From: Melastoma dodecandrum | Lineage: Eukaryota > Streptophyta > Magnoliopsida > Myrtales > Melastomataceae | NCBI GenBank assembly: GCA_029817715.1 | Contig: JARUPY010000387.1 | Coordinates: 2,790,001-2,854,000, forward strand | Direction of reading: 5' to 3' | DNA length: 64,000 bases | Part shown: positions 23,785 to 35,957 of the stretch, piece after piece | Layout of the letters: the number at the start of each line of letters is the position of its first letter | How positions within the stretch are numbered: the first letter of the stretch is position 1 | The notes under the pieces: generated by a model | What the model was told of the DNA's origin: nothing | The model's input: only the letters and a program-made list of their open reading frames with translations | Database searches by the model: none | Position numbers and translations under genes: made by a program

Positions 23785-25328
23785 CAGTAGACAGTTCGAC
23801 GCTCACACGGGGGGCATTACCATGTCGAAGTGCCAATGGAAAGAGGGGCGTAGGGCTGTTAATCGGCTGAGTGAGTGGTTGCTGCATTTTACTTTTAGAC
23901 GTAGGAGACATTCCACCCCACCCCACCCCCCCCCCCCCCAAACAGGAAATATTGATGCAAACTCTCCGTTCCGCCAGCTAATCTGTCGTTCACGTGTTAC
24001 CTTTTCCTTTGAACTTGTAATAAGACGACAAATAGTCGAACCGCAACCTTCCGAAAGTATCGGAAACTTCCTCCTCGCACTCGATGGTGAAATCATAAAT
24101 ATCAATTATTCAAAATGAAGGTCCTACCTGACGTGTGACTCGTGAGTATTTTGTTACGGTAAACTGAACAGAAAGGCGGTAGGGTTTGGCGGAGGATTGT
24201 CGTTGAGGAAGACAAACATCACAACCCCAACGCGAAAAAAAAAAAACAATTAAAAAATTACATCTTTAACTAATAATATATGATGTAAATCAATCAAACT
24301 ATCTGATTCGGGTGTGAATCCCAACCAACCCCACTAGTTCTTCATAACCTTCGTTCATACAACAAGAAAATCCCGTTCGTTCTTTCCCCGTCTCCCCCCT
24401 TCTATCTCCTCCTCCTCCTCCTCGTCCTTCTTCACCCGGGCCTCCTGCCAGTTCCATCCGGACGCGGGCAGATCATCCAAGGTCGAGTCTTTTGCGGATC
24501 AAACCCCCTGATCCTCCCTGGGTGTGGGAGAAAGTGGTAGATTATGAGGTGGGTTGTGATTTGTTGAGCGAGTTTTCATCTGGGTACGGTTTATTTGATG
24601 GAAATATCCATGCTTTGAGCCTTTTTTTGTGCGTGCGCGTGCGTGATTCCGTCCGTGTGTATCTGATCTCAGTACGTGTTGAGGTGGTTATTGTTGTCTG
24701 TCCGCGTGTAAGGATATATACATCCCTGAAGGAGTGTTCTCTCGGTAGTTCGTGGCTATCCCGTGATGGAGATATTGTAGCCAGAAGAGGTGGATCACAA
24801 AGGGAAAATGAGGAAGGGATTTGCGCTTGTGTTATGAGTTATGGTTGTCCAGTTGATTCAAGGCGCAATAAGACCTTTTGAGTCCATGTCTTTGATTGTT
24901 GTTTGGTTTTTCATTGATCACTTTTACATGATTCTAGTGCAGGTGATCTTACTTGCCGTTGTTGCTTGGCTATCCTATCTGTGCGCTTCCTGTGGCTTTG
25001 TACTCTCGAGCGGACCAAAAGAGCTAGGGAATGCTGAAAGATGTGCCTGAAAGCTGACAGTTCAGTCCTTAAGGTTGATGAATCGATCTCCGCATCTGAT
25101 TTGCCTGTATTCGTTCTTGAACATACTGGACCATTGACTAGTAATAGAAAGCCCGAGGTCGGTCACAGCATGCCCTTGGTTGGTTTGGAAGGGCTTGAAA
25201 TGTTGAAGTTTGACTTCTGTGAAGGCAGTTGAAGGCTGCTGATGTCCTACAGATCAGTGTAGATATCATATGTTAGATCTAGTGTCGTGCAAACATTTGG
25301 GTGTAGTGTTTTTTTGATAAAGGATACG
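23785..25328. other. CLPP5 3' flank and CIPK 5' region
   Basis: No coding gene is supported. A C-rich run (23926-23939) lies downstream of CLPP5. From about 24360 on, CT/CTC-rich DNA (CTCCTCCTCCTCCTCCTCG near 24408) looks like a 5' leader, and 24500-25280 may contain 5' UTR introns of the CIPK gene. Confidence 0.45.
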
Positions 25329-26701
25329 ATGGATACAAAAGGGGGTGTTCTTATGCAGCGATATGAAATCGGCAGATTATTAGGTCAAGGGACATTTGCC
25401 AAGGTTTACCATGCACGGAATATTAAAACTGGTGTGAGTGTTGCAATCAAGGTTATTGACAAGGACAAGGTTCTGAAAGTTGGGCTCATAGACCAGATCA
25501 AACGAGAAATCTCCATCATGAGGCGAGTCCGGCACCCCCATGTTGTGGAGCTCTACGAAGTTATGGCCACCCGTACTAAGATCTATTTCGTTCTGGAATA
25601 TGCCAAGGGTGGTGAATTATTCAACAAGGTTTCAAAAGGAAAGCTTAAGGAAGATGTCGCGAGGAGGTACTTCCAACAGCTTATCGCGGCTGTGGATTAT
25701 TGTCACAGCCGAGGCGTTGCTCACCGGGACTTGAAACCGGAGAATTTGTTGCTTGATGATGATGGAGACCTTAAGGTGTCGGATTTCGGTCTGAGTGCCC
25801 TGGCTGAGTCCAAGCGTCAGGATGGACTTTTACACACTACTTGTGGAACTCCTGCTTATGTGGCTCCGGAAGTTATCAATAGGAAGGGATATGATGGAGC
25901 AAAAGCCGATATTTGGTCATGCGGAGTGATATTGTTTGTTCTGTTGGCCGGCTATCTCCCGTTTCATGACCCCAATCTCATAGAAATGTATCGGAAGATC
26001 GGGAGAGCAGAGTTCAAGTTCCCAAATTGGTTTACGCCAGAGGTCCGTAAGCTCATCTCAAAGATCCTTGACCCAAATCCCAACACGAGAATCTCACTGG
26101 TCAAAATAATGGAGAGCTCATGGTTCAGGAAAGGTTTAGACTCAAAATCGATATGCATAATCAGAGAGACGAAGGAACCGCCTCCTCTTGACACTGACTC
26201 GATCTTCAGTCCCAACATCTGCAGCAGCAGCCGCGATAACGATCAAAAGTCATGCAAAGTCAGCAATCTGAACGCCTTTGATATTATCTCTTATGCTCCC
26301 GGGTTCGACTTATCTGGATTATTCGAGGGGACAGACCAGAGGAAGGAAGTTCGGTTTACGGCTAAAAAGCCCGCTTCTACGATAATATCGAAGTTGGAAG
26401 AGATCGCCCGGTGCTTGAGACTGAAGGTCCAAAAGAAGGATGGTGGCATCATAAAGTTTGAGGGTCGAGGGCCGGTCGGAAGGGGTTGTTGGGGATTGAT
26501 GCTGAAATATTCGAGATCACCCCGGACTTCCATCTTGTGGAGATGAAGAAGACTAATGGGGACACGTTGGAGTATCAGAAAGTGTTGAAGGAGGACATAC
26601 GGCCCGCTCTCAAGGACATTGTTTGGGCATGGCAGGGAGAAGAGCCACAGCCACTGCAGCTAGAGAAGAAGGATGGGATTCAACAAATTCAACCACCGTG
26701 A
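25329..26701 (+). pseudogene. CIPK (SnRK3) Ser/Thr kinase with C-terminal frameshift
   Basis: Intronless. From the ATG at 25329: Gly-rich loop GQGTFAKVY, Lys41 in [12 protein letters not shown] (~133-140), DFG (152), activation loop [12 protein letters not shown] and NAF/FISL motif [16 protein letters not shown] (~313-328). CIPKs bind CBL calcium sensors through the NAF motif and phosphorylate channels and transporters. At 26463-26465 (residue ~379) one base appears missing. The frame then ends at 26546 (405 aa), while the expected regulatory C-terminus ([13 protein letters not shown] to the TGA at 26699) continues in the next frame. The kinase and NAF domains are intact but the phosphatase-interaction domain is cut. 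This could be a true lesion or an assembly error, so a working truncated kinase cannot be excluded. Confidence 0.88.
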
Positions 26702-27327
26702 GTCGCTGTCGAGTTGGAGTGTCCTTGACAGGTAGTAGGTTTGGTTGTAGCATCACGAGTTTCCTGTCTTATGATACGTTGGACTAATGGATGAAATATG
26801 CTGATCATAGTAACTTATCCTCCTTTCTGTTCAGCATGCTTCTGTTAGTCAGATTTTCCGAAGACAGTGATACAGAGGAGGTGATCGATGCCAAAACAGT
26901 AAATTAATTCCTTATAATCCATGATGTTATTAAACTTCCAGTTGGCCATATCGAGATGAACCGGAATCGGTCTGTCTCAGCATCGATCGAAACATAACTA
27001 TCGGTTGTTACGCTCCTGCCACGCCTAGTCGAAATAAGAACCTCGGACGATTAAGCTTGTTGGTACTTTCTGGTTCTTGGCTATTGCAGCTCATGCTAAT
27101 CCACTGCAGCATGCTTTGGAATGATGCTCGATGCCAAACAGTCGGCCTCGAAGGAGTCGAGCAGTGACTTTGATGATTCCGAAATGCGGACACATTTCCA
27201 CAAGCATAACAATGCCGTATTTGTCTGATCTTCTGCACATAAGACTCTGCCTTTGTTATAAAAGTTGGGAACCCAGCGCAGCAACAGTTTGAAGGTCTGC
27301 CGCATTGTTTGAGGAACAATTGAGAGA
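26702..27327. other. Intergenic upstream of the AZG1-like gene
   Basis: About 626 bp holding the CIPK 3' flank and the permease promoter. Open frames on the minus strand here have no recognisable similarity. No gene seen. Confidence 0.45.
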
Positions 27328-29109
27328 ATGATCCCGTCGTCACCATCCAGGGATGGACCCAAGCCCTCAATATTTACCCGGATCGACGCCTACATGGCGA
27401 AGAGCCAGGTTGGGAGGCGTTTCAAGCTCGAGGAGCGTAATACGACCTTCATGACGGAGCTGCGTGCTGGCACCACCACCTTCCTTACCATTGCCTACAT
27501 CATTGCGGTGAATGCGAGCATCCTGTCTGACTCGGGAGGCACGTGCACAGTCCATGACTGCACGCCCATCTGCTCAGACTTCAGAATCCCAGTCGACGAG
27601 TGTACGGAGATGAACCACCAAGTGATCCTGCCAGGAAACTCTTGCAAGTTCTGGCCGGTGAACCAGGGGTACAAGGATTGTTTGCAGCAGACGCACAAGG
27701 ACCTCGTCGTTGCAACGATACTGTCATCGCTCACCGGTTGTCTTATCATGGGGATGTTTGCGAATCTTCCACTGGCGTTGGCACCTGGGATGGGCACGAG
27801 CGCCTACTTTGCTTATACCGTGGTGGGATTCCACGGATCGGGTAAGTTATCCTACGACAGCACCTTAGCAGCCGTCTTCTTCGAAGGTTTGATCTTTCTA
27901 CTTATATCGGCGCTCGGAGTGAGAGGGAAGCTTGCGAATCTCGTACCCAAGCCAGTTCGTGTCTCTTCATCGGCCGGGATCGGCCTCTTCCTCGCATTCA
28001 TAGGGCTTCAGAACAATCAAGGGATTGGCCTCATCGGGTTCAGCCCCTCGACCCTAGTGACACTCGGTGGCTGCCCCAGAGAAACCAAAGTGGCGTTAAG
28101 ACCCGTTAGGGTAGGGTTAAATGGCACCGAGACCCCGGTCCAAGGGACGATGGTCTCCGGCGGCATCATGTGCATGAATGACCGGATGGAAAGCCCGGTC
28201 CTCTGGCTTGGGCTGGTTGGTTTCATGCTCATGGCCTACTTCATTGTGAAGAACAAGAAAGGCGCTATGATTTACGGAATCATATTCGTGACGGTCATAT
28301 CATGGTTCCGGAACACCGCTGTCACAGCGTTTCCCAACACCGAGTTGGGTAACTCCGCTTACAACTACTTCAAGAAGATCATCGACGTCCACTCCATCAA
28401 GAACACGGCTGGGGCCCTGAGCTTCAAGGACGCAAAGAAGTTTGACTTCTGGGTGATTGTCGCCACCTTCCTCTACATTGATGTTCTCGAAGCCACTGGA
28501 ACCTTGTTCTCGATGGCCAAGTTCGCCGGGATGACAGATGACAATGGAACCTTCGAGGGGCAGTACTTCGCATTCATGGCTGATGCTGCATCCATCGTCG
28601 TGGGATCACTCCTGGGGACGTCCCCTCTCACAACGTTCATCGAGTCTGCGACGGGGATCCGTGAAGGAGGACGTACAGGACTGACGGCAATAACCGTGTC
28701 AGCCTACTTCTTCCTCTCGTTCTTCTTCACGCCACTGATTGCATCGATCCCTGCATGGGCAGTCGGGCCGGCTCTGATACTTGTCGGGGTTCTAATGATG
28801 AGGTCCGTGCTTGAGATCGAGTGGGACGACATGAGGCAGGCGATCCCGGCGTTCGTGACCATGATCCTGATGCCGCTCACGTATTCCATCGCATACGGAC
28901 TCATTGGGGGTATCGGAACGTATGTCTTCCTGTACTTTGGCGATTGGGTTGAGGGCCTCGTGAGGAAGATTCCATTCCCACGAGGGGTCCTCTGTTGTCC
29001 CAACAAACAGAGGAACGGGGAGGACAATGGCCACGACGGCGTTGCGAGGGACAACAGGATGGCACCGGAGATTCAGGTCGCTACGGTCGAACGCGTAATG
29101 AGCTTGTGA
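27328..29109 (+). CDS. AZG1: Adenine/guanine permease, AZG1-like
   Basis: An intronless gene of 593 aa, close to the usual ~580 aa. It belongs to the AzgA branch of the nucleobase transporter superfamily. Seen: N-terminal [20 protein letters not shown] before TM1, [17 protein letters not shown] in the first substrate-binding half, [18 protein letters not shown], and [20 protein letters not shown] in the second half, with more than ten hydrophobic segments. A Cys-rich insert ([13 protein letters not shown]) after TM1 is typical of plant AZG proteins. Role: proton-coupled uptake of adenine and guanine; cytokinin transport has been reported for Arabidopsis AZG1. Likely plasma membrane. The hydrophilic C-terminus ends RVMSL. 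It lies between two damaged CIPK genes and is itself intact. Confidence 0.93.
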   Translation: MIPSSPSRDGPKPSIFTRIDAYMAKSQVGRRFKLEERNTTFMTELRAGTTTFLTIAYIIAVNASILSDSGGTCTVHDCTPICSDFRIPVDECTEMNHQVILPGNSCKFWPVNQGYKDCLQQTHKDLVVATILSSLTGCLIMGMFANLPLALAPGMGTSAYFAYTVVGFHGSGKLSYDSTLAAVFFEGLIFLLISALGVRGKLANLVPKPVRVSSSAGIGLFLAFIGLQNNQGIGLIGFSPSTLVTLGGCPRETKVALRPVRVGLNGTETPVQGTMVSGGIMCMNDRMESPVLWLGLVGFMLMAYFIVKNKKGAMIYGIIFVTVISWFRNTAVTAFPNTELGNSAYNYFKKIIDVHSIKNTAGALSFKDAKKFDFWVIVATFLYIDVLEATGTLFSMAKFAGMTDDNGTFEGQYFAFMADAASIVVGSLLGTSPLTTFIESATGIREGGRTGLTAITVSAYFFLSFFFTPLIASIPAWAVGPALILVGVLMMRSVLEIEWDDMRQAIPAFVTMILMPLTYSIAYGLIGGIGTYVFLYFGDWVEGLVRKIPFPRGVLCCPNKQRNGEDNGHDGVARDNRMAPEIQVATVERVMSL

Positions 29110-29452
29110 TGGTCGTCGCTCGACCTTCTCGATGTACATGACACGACGGAGCAGAGTGATGGAGGGCTCTCTTCTTCTGTCGGATGGAATCAATCGTTGT
29201 TAGATTTCAAAATTTGTGCATGTAATCAAGACAATGTCTCTGGGTCCCAAAAGAAGAACAACCCGAATGTACAAAAGGAAGAACCCCTTGAGACTTTTCT
29301 ATTCAGACCTCCCTTTTACGTTACTCTGTGTTGCTCTTTTCTTCGTCTTCGTTGTCATCGTCATCTTTTTTGTTTCGCCTTTTACAATAACGTTGTTCGG
29401 GGTTGGGGGATTGAGATGGAACATAAACCTTAGTCTTGTCCAATTTGTCCCA
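29110..29452. other. Region between convergent AZG1-like and CIPK genes
   Basis: 343 bp of shared 3' flank between two genes that converge. No coding signal. Confidence 0.5.
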
Positions 29453-30400
29453 TCACTCTCCAGTCGCCGTCTCCTCCGGTCGGTAAGCCAATGCCCCGAT
29501 CATATCCTTCAGCTTGTCCTTCCACGTGCAACCCCCTCGGTTGCTACCACCACCACCACTATCCGGGCGATTGCCGGTATGGCCGACGATGTCAGTGACT
29601 TCCTCTATCCAAGCCTCAACAACAATAAGTTCGTCCGTTAGGCGGTGAACCGTCACGCTAACGACAAATTCCCCATCTCTGCCCTCTAGCCGAACCCCCC
29701 ACCCTTTTCTCCATCGGATTACCTCCACCCCATCCTCTTCCTCCCCGGCCCTTGTCACTGTCTCGAGGATTGCCTCCACCGGTTCGGCCGATACGTACCT
29801 CTTGGCCATCAGGCTGACTCCTCCTCCACTGTCCAAGTCGTTGCTCATCAGGTCGATTCCCAACGACAGTGAGATTATATCGAATGCATTCATGCATTTC
29901 CCCAGCTGTTCCTCTGCCCCATCCAACCTGTCCCAGCTGCCCTCCTCTTCCTTCCGGTTGAATTCCTCCATGTAGAAATGTGGCTTGGCTGCCCGATATC
30001 CATTCCGGAACCACTGGTTGTCGATGATCTCGTCGACTGTGATCCTCGTCTCTGGGTTTGAGTCCAGGAGCAGCATGATTAGCTGTTTCATGTCGGGTGG
30101 CATCCAATTTGGGCACTGGAACTCTCCCCTGCAAATCTTCCGGTACATCACCATGAGGTTCGGGTCGTTGAGCGGCAGGTACCCAGCATTGAGCAGAAAC
30201 AGGACTATTCCACACGTCCACACGTCGACCTTCGCACCGTTGTACCCCTTTTTAGCTAGGATCTCCGGCGCCACGTATGCTGGCGTCCCACACAGCGTGT
30301 AGAGGAGCCCGTCGGAGCGGATCTGGTACCTAATGGCACTGAGCCCAAAATCCGACACCTTAAAATCCCAATTCTCATCTAGCAGCAAGTTCTCCGACTC

Positions 30401-30803
30401 TGTCGGAATAAATGAGGATGAGGAGCCTTCGGCCCACATCAAGCCCAGCTGAAAATTAGTCTACAGCTGCAGCCCATCGGTATAATAAGACAAAGACTGT
30501 TGAGAAGGTTGTTGCTGGGGTTTTCCGTTTCATCTGCAGCAAAAACAGAAAGGAATTGGGATTGCTGCTGCTGCTATAACAAACCTCGACCCCGAGATTC
30601 TGATTATTGTCACAAACTAAGTATTATATATACAGTGTAATCGAGAGATGGTAAAATCAATGAAAATAGAAAGAATCCTTCTCTTCCTTTCCTTCTCATT
30701 CCTTTCTTCTTCTTCTTCTTCTTCTTCTTCTTCTTCTTTAGCTCACCCACCTCACTCGTCTGTTCTTCCTGTTGCTCGTTTCTCAATTTCTTGAATTCCT
30801 TCA
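30401..30803 (+). repeat. 5' LTR of the copia element
   Basis: 403 bp, TG...CA ends. Contains a (CTT)n tract near 30707-30738 and TATATATACAG near 30626 that may act as promoter. Near-identical to 35555-35957. Confidence 0.95.
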
Positions 30804-30815
30804 TGGTATCAGAGC
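30804..30815 (+). promoter_or_regulatory. Primer-binding site (initiator Met-tRNA type)
   Basis: TGGTATCAGAGC abuts the 5' LTR, complementary to the 3' end of plant initiator methionine tRNA, the usual primer for plant copia elements. Confidence 0.95.
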
Positions 30816-30858
30816 AAGTGTCTTGCGACTAAGCTGATCCTGCGAACTATTTCTTGTG

Positions 30859-33800
30859 ATGGCTGGAAATTTCTCTCCTGGGTCCGCTGGCCTGACTGGA
30901 AATTCAGTCTCTGGAGTACCGACTTCAGCATCTCTGTCCATCCCTTCACCAATCCAAATTCCAGTAAGCATTTTCTCCTCAACCCTCAAACTTGACGACG
31001 GGAACTTCACCCTTTGGAAAGGGCAGGTGTTGGCAGCCATTATCGCAGGGGGATACGAAGAGTTCGTGTATGGTACCTCACAACCTCCTAGCAAGTTTCT
31101 GGACGAGTCGATGGCGGAGGTAAACCCTGAGTTCAAACTATGGCAACGAACGGATAAATCAGTGATGAGTTTCTTGTTCTCTACTCTCACCCAAGAACCA
31201 CTCAGTCTAGTTGTGTGTTGCTCCTCATCTCACGAAGTTTGGAAAAGTCTACGGCAGCGCTTTGAGTCAAATTCGACTACTCGCATCATAAACCTGCGTA
31301 TGCAAATGCAGCAGGTCCGTAAAGAGGGATGAACGATGCAGAATTATCTCAACTCTGTCAAGATGTATGCTGACCAGCTGAGTGCAATTGGGGAGCCAGT
31401 GAGGTATCGTGATCATTTATGGTACCTTCTTGAAGGACTCCCTGCGGAGTACGATCCGGTGGTTACCGCAGTGTATAGTCGGACTGATCACCCTACCATT
31501 GAGGAAGTTCACCAACTGTTACTCAACTTCGATCTGCGTTTGGAAAGGCGTCAGGTTCCTGATCCTATTCTGCCGCAAGTACAGTACTTCGCTGCTTCTC
31601 CTGGTGCAGGTACCTCTCAGCCAAAATCTCACACATTTCGCCCACGCTTTCCTAGACCAACCTCTGGCTTTTTTCCCTCCTCTGTTTCTCGACCACAAAC
31701 CCCATTTCCACATTTTAAACCAGACATTTCCTCTCCTCAGCATCCTCAGTTCTCTTCCTCCTATCAACCTGGTGTTCTTGGCAGACCCCCTCTCAGACCA
31801 CATGCCTTGTCCTTCACACCACGCTGGGGAGACACGGCCTATTTCAGACCCAAGCCCAGATGCCAAATCTGCTACAAAATTGGCCATACAGCCCAAAATT
31901 GTTTCCACCGTATGTCACCTTCTCCCTTCTCTTCTCCCACTCCTCAGACACACTATACATCCATACAATCCCCTTCCTATATACCTGAGACCTATACTTA
32001 TCCAGTAAATTCCTATCAACCACCTGATGATACTCACCCTCAACCACTTGATGCTACTCACCCCTCTTTTAACGCTTCTGCCTGGCTCGTGGACTCGGGA
32101 GCTACTCACCATGTCACACCCCTTTTATCTGACCTGTCTACATCATCTTCTTACCAGGGTAAGTCTTCTGTCATGATTGGTAACGGCAATCAACTTCATA
32201 TTGCTCATGTCGTTAGCCTTTCTCTGCCTTCTATTTCTAATTCCTCATCTCTTCAACTCAAGAATGTGCTACATACTCCCAGTCTCTCTCAGCGTCTTGT
32301 TAGTGTCTCCAAATTGTGTTATGATAATAATGTCTTCCTTGAATTTCATTCGGATGTTTTCTATGTTAAGGACAAAATGACAAACAGGATCGTGGCACAG
32401 GGTCCAGCACACCGCGGCCTGTACCAGCTTCCAACTCCACTACATCATCTTAGTCATTGCTCTGTTCTATCTCCATCAACTCCAATAGTCTCTCTTACGA
32501 AGGCAACGACTTCTGATCATCTTACCTGGCATCTTCGTCTCGGACATCCTAGTAACGACGTTCTCTGTCGAGCTATATCTGGTTGTAATCTGAAAAACTC
32601 AGCTCCTATGTTAGACTCTTGTCAAACTTGTGTCACGAGTAAACTTCACAGAAAGCCTTTTCTTAATTCTGACTCTTACTCCCAATCTTCTTTTGATTTA
32701 GTCCACACGGATGTCTGGGGTCCCTCCCCGATATCATCAGTCACAGGTGATAAATACTTTGTCTTGTTCATTGATGATTTCACACGATTCACATGGGTCT
32801 ATCTCCTTCACTCTAAATCTCAAGTGTATGCTGCCTTTCAGCAATTTCATCAATTGATAAACACTCAGTTTCATGTCTCCATTAAGACAGTTAGATCAGA
32901 TTGGGGTGGGGAGTACCGTTCACTGCATAAGTTTCTTTCACAACAAGGAATCATTCATCAAGTCTCTTGTCCATATACACCACAGCAAAATGGAAGGGTT
33001 GAAAGGAAAAACAGACATGTCGTCGAGGTGGGTCTCTCTCTGTTACAACACTCTGCAGTTCCCTTGGCATTCTGGCCATATGCGTTCACAACAGCGGTAG
33101 CATTGATCAATCTTCTTCCCTCCAGAGTCTTAGTTTTTAAATTCCCAACTGAGTTATTATTTAATAAAGCTCTTGACTACTCTATGCTTCGTGTCTTTGG
33201 GTGCAAATGCTTTCCACTACTTCGTCCTTATAATACTCATAACCAACAACCCAGATCAAAACCCTGTATGTTCTTGGGGAAGAGCTCCTTCCATAAAGGT
33301 TTTATTTGTTTTGATAGAGAACTCAGTAAAATCTATATCTCTCGTGATGTCCATTTTGTTGAAACAGTCTTCCCCTTCAGAGATGCCTCCTCCTCTACTC
33401 CCAATCATACTTCCTCTTTTGTTCTGAATCCAATTTTGCCTGTCCCACTGCCCAGTACTCCGTCCATAGCTTTTCCACCTCTTCAACAGGTTCCACTTAC
33501 TTCAGATATCTCATCTCCTAGTATACTACCCTCTATAGAGCATATTCACCCTGTTCCTACTTCTGTTCCAAGCTTGACAGAACATCCCCCAGATATTGCT
33601 GCAACAGGTCAGTCTAACATCCATCCGATGGTCACCAGGTCCAAGGCAGGGTGTTTAAACCTAAAACTTACTTAACCACTGTCTCACCTACACTTTCTTC
33701 CTCTGTACCCTCTGAATCTTCTATGAAATCCCAACCTATACCCTCTGAACCTATGAATTTGGCTGAGGCATTCTCGGTACCTGTCTGAAAAGAGGCTATG

Positions 33801-35606
33801 GAGGCTGAACTTGCAGCACTCAACAGAAATGGAACCTGGGAGCTCGTTCCCTTCACAGGCGAGGAAAAGGTAATAGGCTGCAAATGGGTGTTTAAAGTCA
33901 AATTAAAGTCTGATGGTGAGCTCGAGCGATGCAAGGCCCGGTTAGTTGCCAAAGGATTTCACCAGACTGCTGGATTGGACTATAAAGAGACATTCGGTCC
34001 CGTTGTTAAACATCAAACAATAAAAGTGGTTCTGTCCCTAGCAGTCTCGAGTGGCTGGAAGCATACGCAACTGGATGTTCACAATGCCTTTTTGAATGGG
34101 GAGCTGCAGGAAACTGTTTTCATGCAACAGCCACCTGGGTGTGTCGATGCCAAATATCCTCATCACGTTTGCCGACTGAAGAAGGCGTTATATGGTCTGA
34201 AACAGAGTCCCCGTGCTTTGTACATTAAGTTGAGCAGCTGTCTTCTCATGTGGGGCTATTCTAATGCCGAGTCAGATGCATCATTGTTTTACAGACATTC
34301 GCCTTCAGGTATTGTCATCATACTTGTTTATGTCGACGACATTATAGTCACTGGTTCAGACACCTGTGAGATTCACAGTCTACTACCTCGGCTTAATAAC
34401 AAGTTCGCCCTAAAAGACCTGGGTGAATTAAGTTATTTTCTAGGCTTTCAAGTAGATCGGCAAGGTACGAGCTTACACTTGACCCAAGAAAAATATATCA
34501 ACGAACTTCTTCACAGGGCAGGAATGGTTGATTGTAAGCCGGTTCCATCTCCAATGTCCTCTGCTGGTGTTCTGTCCAAATTTGATGGAGAGCTTTTGGA
34601 AGATCCGACATAATACAGGAGCCTAGTTGGTGCTCTGCAATATTGCACAAACTCTAGACCGGATATTTGTTTTGCAGTAAACAAGGCTTGTCAATACTTG
34701 CAGCCCCCTACGACCACGCATCTACAGGCTGTTAAGCGTATCCTGAGGTATCTAAAGGGCACAAGCAAGTTTGGTCTTACTATGATAGCGAGTGAGGATT
34801 TTAATGTGACTTGTTTCACGGATGCTGACTGGGCCAGCTGTCCGAATGACAGAAAGAGTACGGGGGCATATTGTGCGTTTGTTGGTTCGTGTTTGGTGTC
34901 ATGGTCCTCCCAAAAACAAAGGGTCGTTTCTCGGTCGAGCATTGAAGCCGAATATCGTGCTCTCGCTAATGGGGCAGCAGAAGTTCTATGGCTTCAGAAG
35001 TTGTTGCATGAACTGCAGGTGAAATTTGAGAAGCCCTCAGTCAACTATTGTGATAATTTGAGTACAATATATCTGGCTGCCAATCCTGTTTTTCATGCGA
35101 GAACGAAACATGTGGAAATCGACTACCACTTTGTTAGGGAGCGAATACTTGGAGGGACCTTACTGGTTCAACATGTTTCATCTGAATTTCAGCTTGCTGA
35201 TCCCCTTACAAAGCTTCTTCCAATTCACCGCTTCACGTCTTTGAGGAGCAAACTGACAGTTTGCAGTAGTCAGTTGTTCACTAGCTCAACTCCAGCTATT
35301 ATGCAGCCTCCACAAGGGTCTCAGCTGCAGAATCAACTAAGTAGTGAGGATGGTGTTGCATCTCCTTGGTTGGACGTTGATTCTTGCTGGGATTTTGACG
35401 AGGAGCATTTGGATGATAGTAACATAGAACATGAGAGCTTGAAGGAGCCGTATTGTTTGCCGGGAAGTGTTGTTCAGTCTGATATTGAGGATGAGAAAGT
35501 AAGACTGGGAGACAAAGAAAACAAACTTAAAGAGAAGCTCAGTTTGATGGGAAGTGTCGAAATAAATGAGGATGAGGAGCCTCCGGCCCACAGCAAGCCC
35601 AGCTGA
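30859..35606 (+). pseudogene. Copia gag-pol polyprotein, broken
   Basis: One polyprotein starting at the ATG at 30859. Seen in order: gag (LDDGNFTLWKGQVLAAI; zinc knuckle CQICYKIGHTAQNC), protease VDSGATHHV, GAG-pre-integrase WHLRLGHPS, integrase with HTDVWG, a second Asp in VRSDWGGEY and Glu in VERKNR, reverse transcriptase with the YVDDIIVTG active site, and RNase H (CFTDADWAS to SIEAEYRAL). Lesions: in-frame TGA at 31330-31332, a one-base frameshift around 33646-33652, TGA at 33786-33788 and TAA at 34611-34613. After RNase H the frame runs on for about 110 codons of acidic, non-canonical sequence and stops at 35604-35606 inside the 3' LTR. Confidence 0.93.
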
Positions 35607-35957
35607 AAATTAGTCTACAGCTGCAGCCCATCGGTATAATAAGACAAAGACTGTTGAGAAGGTTGTTGCTGGGGTTTTCCGTTTCATCTGCAGCAAAAAC
35701 AGAAAGGAATTGGGATTGCTGCTGCTGCTATAACAAACCTCGACCCCGAGATTCTGATTATTGTCACAAACTAAGTATTATATATACAGTGTAATCGAGA
35801 GATGGTAAAATCAATGAAAATAGAAAGAATCCTTCTCTTCCTTTCCTTCTCCTTCCTTTCTTCTTCTTCTTCCTCTTCTTCTTCTTCTTCTTTAGCTCAC
35901 CCACCTCACTCGTCTGTTCCTCCTGTTGCTCGTTTCTCAATTTCTTGAATTCCTTCA
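35555..35957 (+). repeat. 3' LTR of the copia element
   Basis: 403 bp, same length as the 5' LTR, with 6 differences by eye (three within the first 40 bases, three in the CTT-rich end). A clear polypurine tract is not visible before it; only GATGGGAAG precedes the TG. Confidence 0.95.

Larger units (their letters stand above)
30401..35957 (+). mobile_element. Ty1/copia LTR retrotransposon inserted in a CIPK gene
   Basis: 5557 bp with two 403-bp LTRs starting TGTCG and ending TTCA, bounded by GACTC (30396-30400) and GACTT (35958-35962). Primer-binding site TGGTATCAGAGC follows the left LTR directly. Internal order gag, protease, integrase, reverse transcriptase, RNase H marks it as copia. By eye the LTRs differ at 6 positions. 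The coding region is broken at four places, so this copy cannot make its own full polyprotein. Confidence 0.97.

Noticed and set aside
24492..24881. 129-codon open frame upstream of the CIPK gene
   Set aside because: Composition is Val/Arg/Gly-rich with no family match; its position fits a 5' UTR or 5' UTR intron of the downstream kinase.
31519..32112. Minus-strand open frames inside the copia element
   Set aside because: They are the reverse complement of the gag/protease coding sequence and have no independent motifs.
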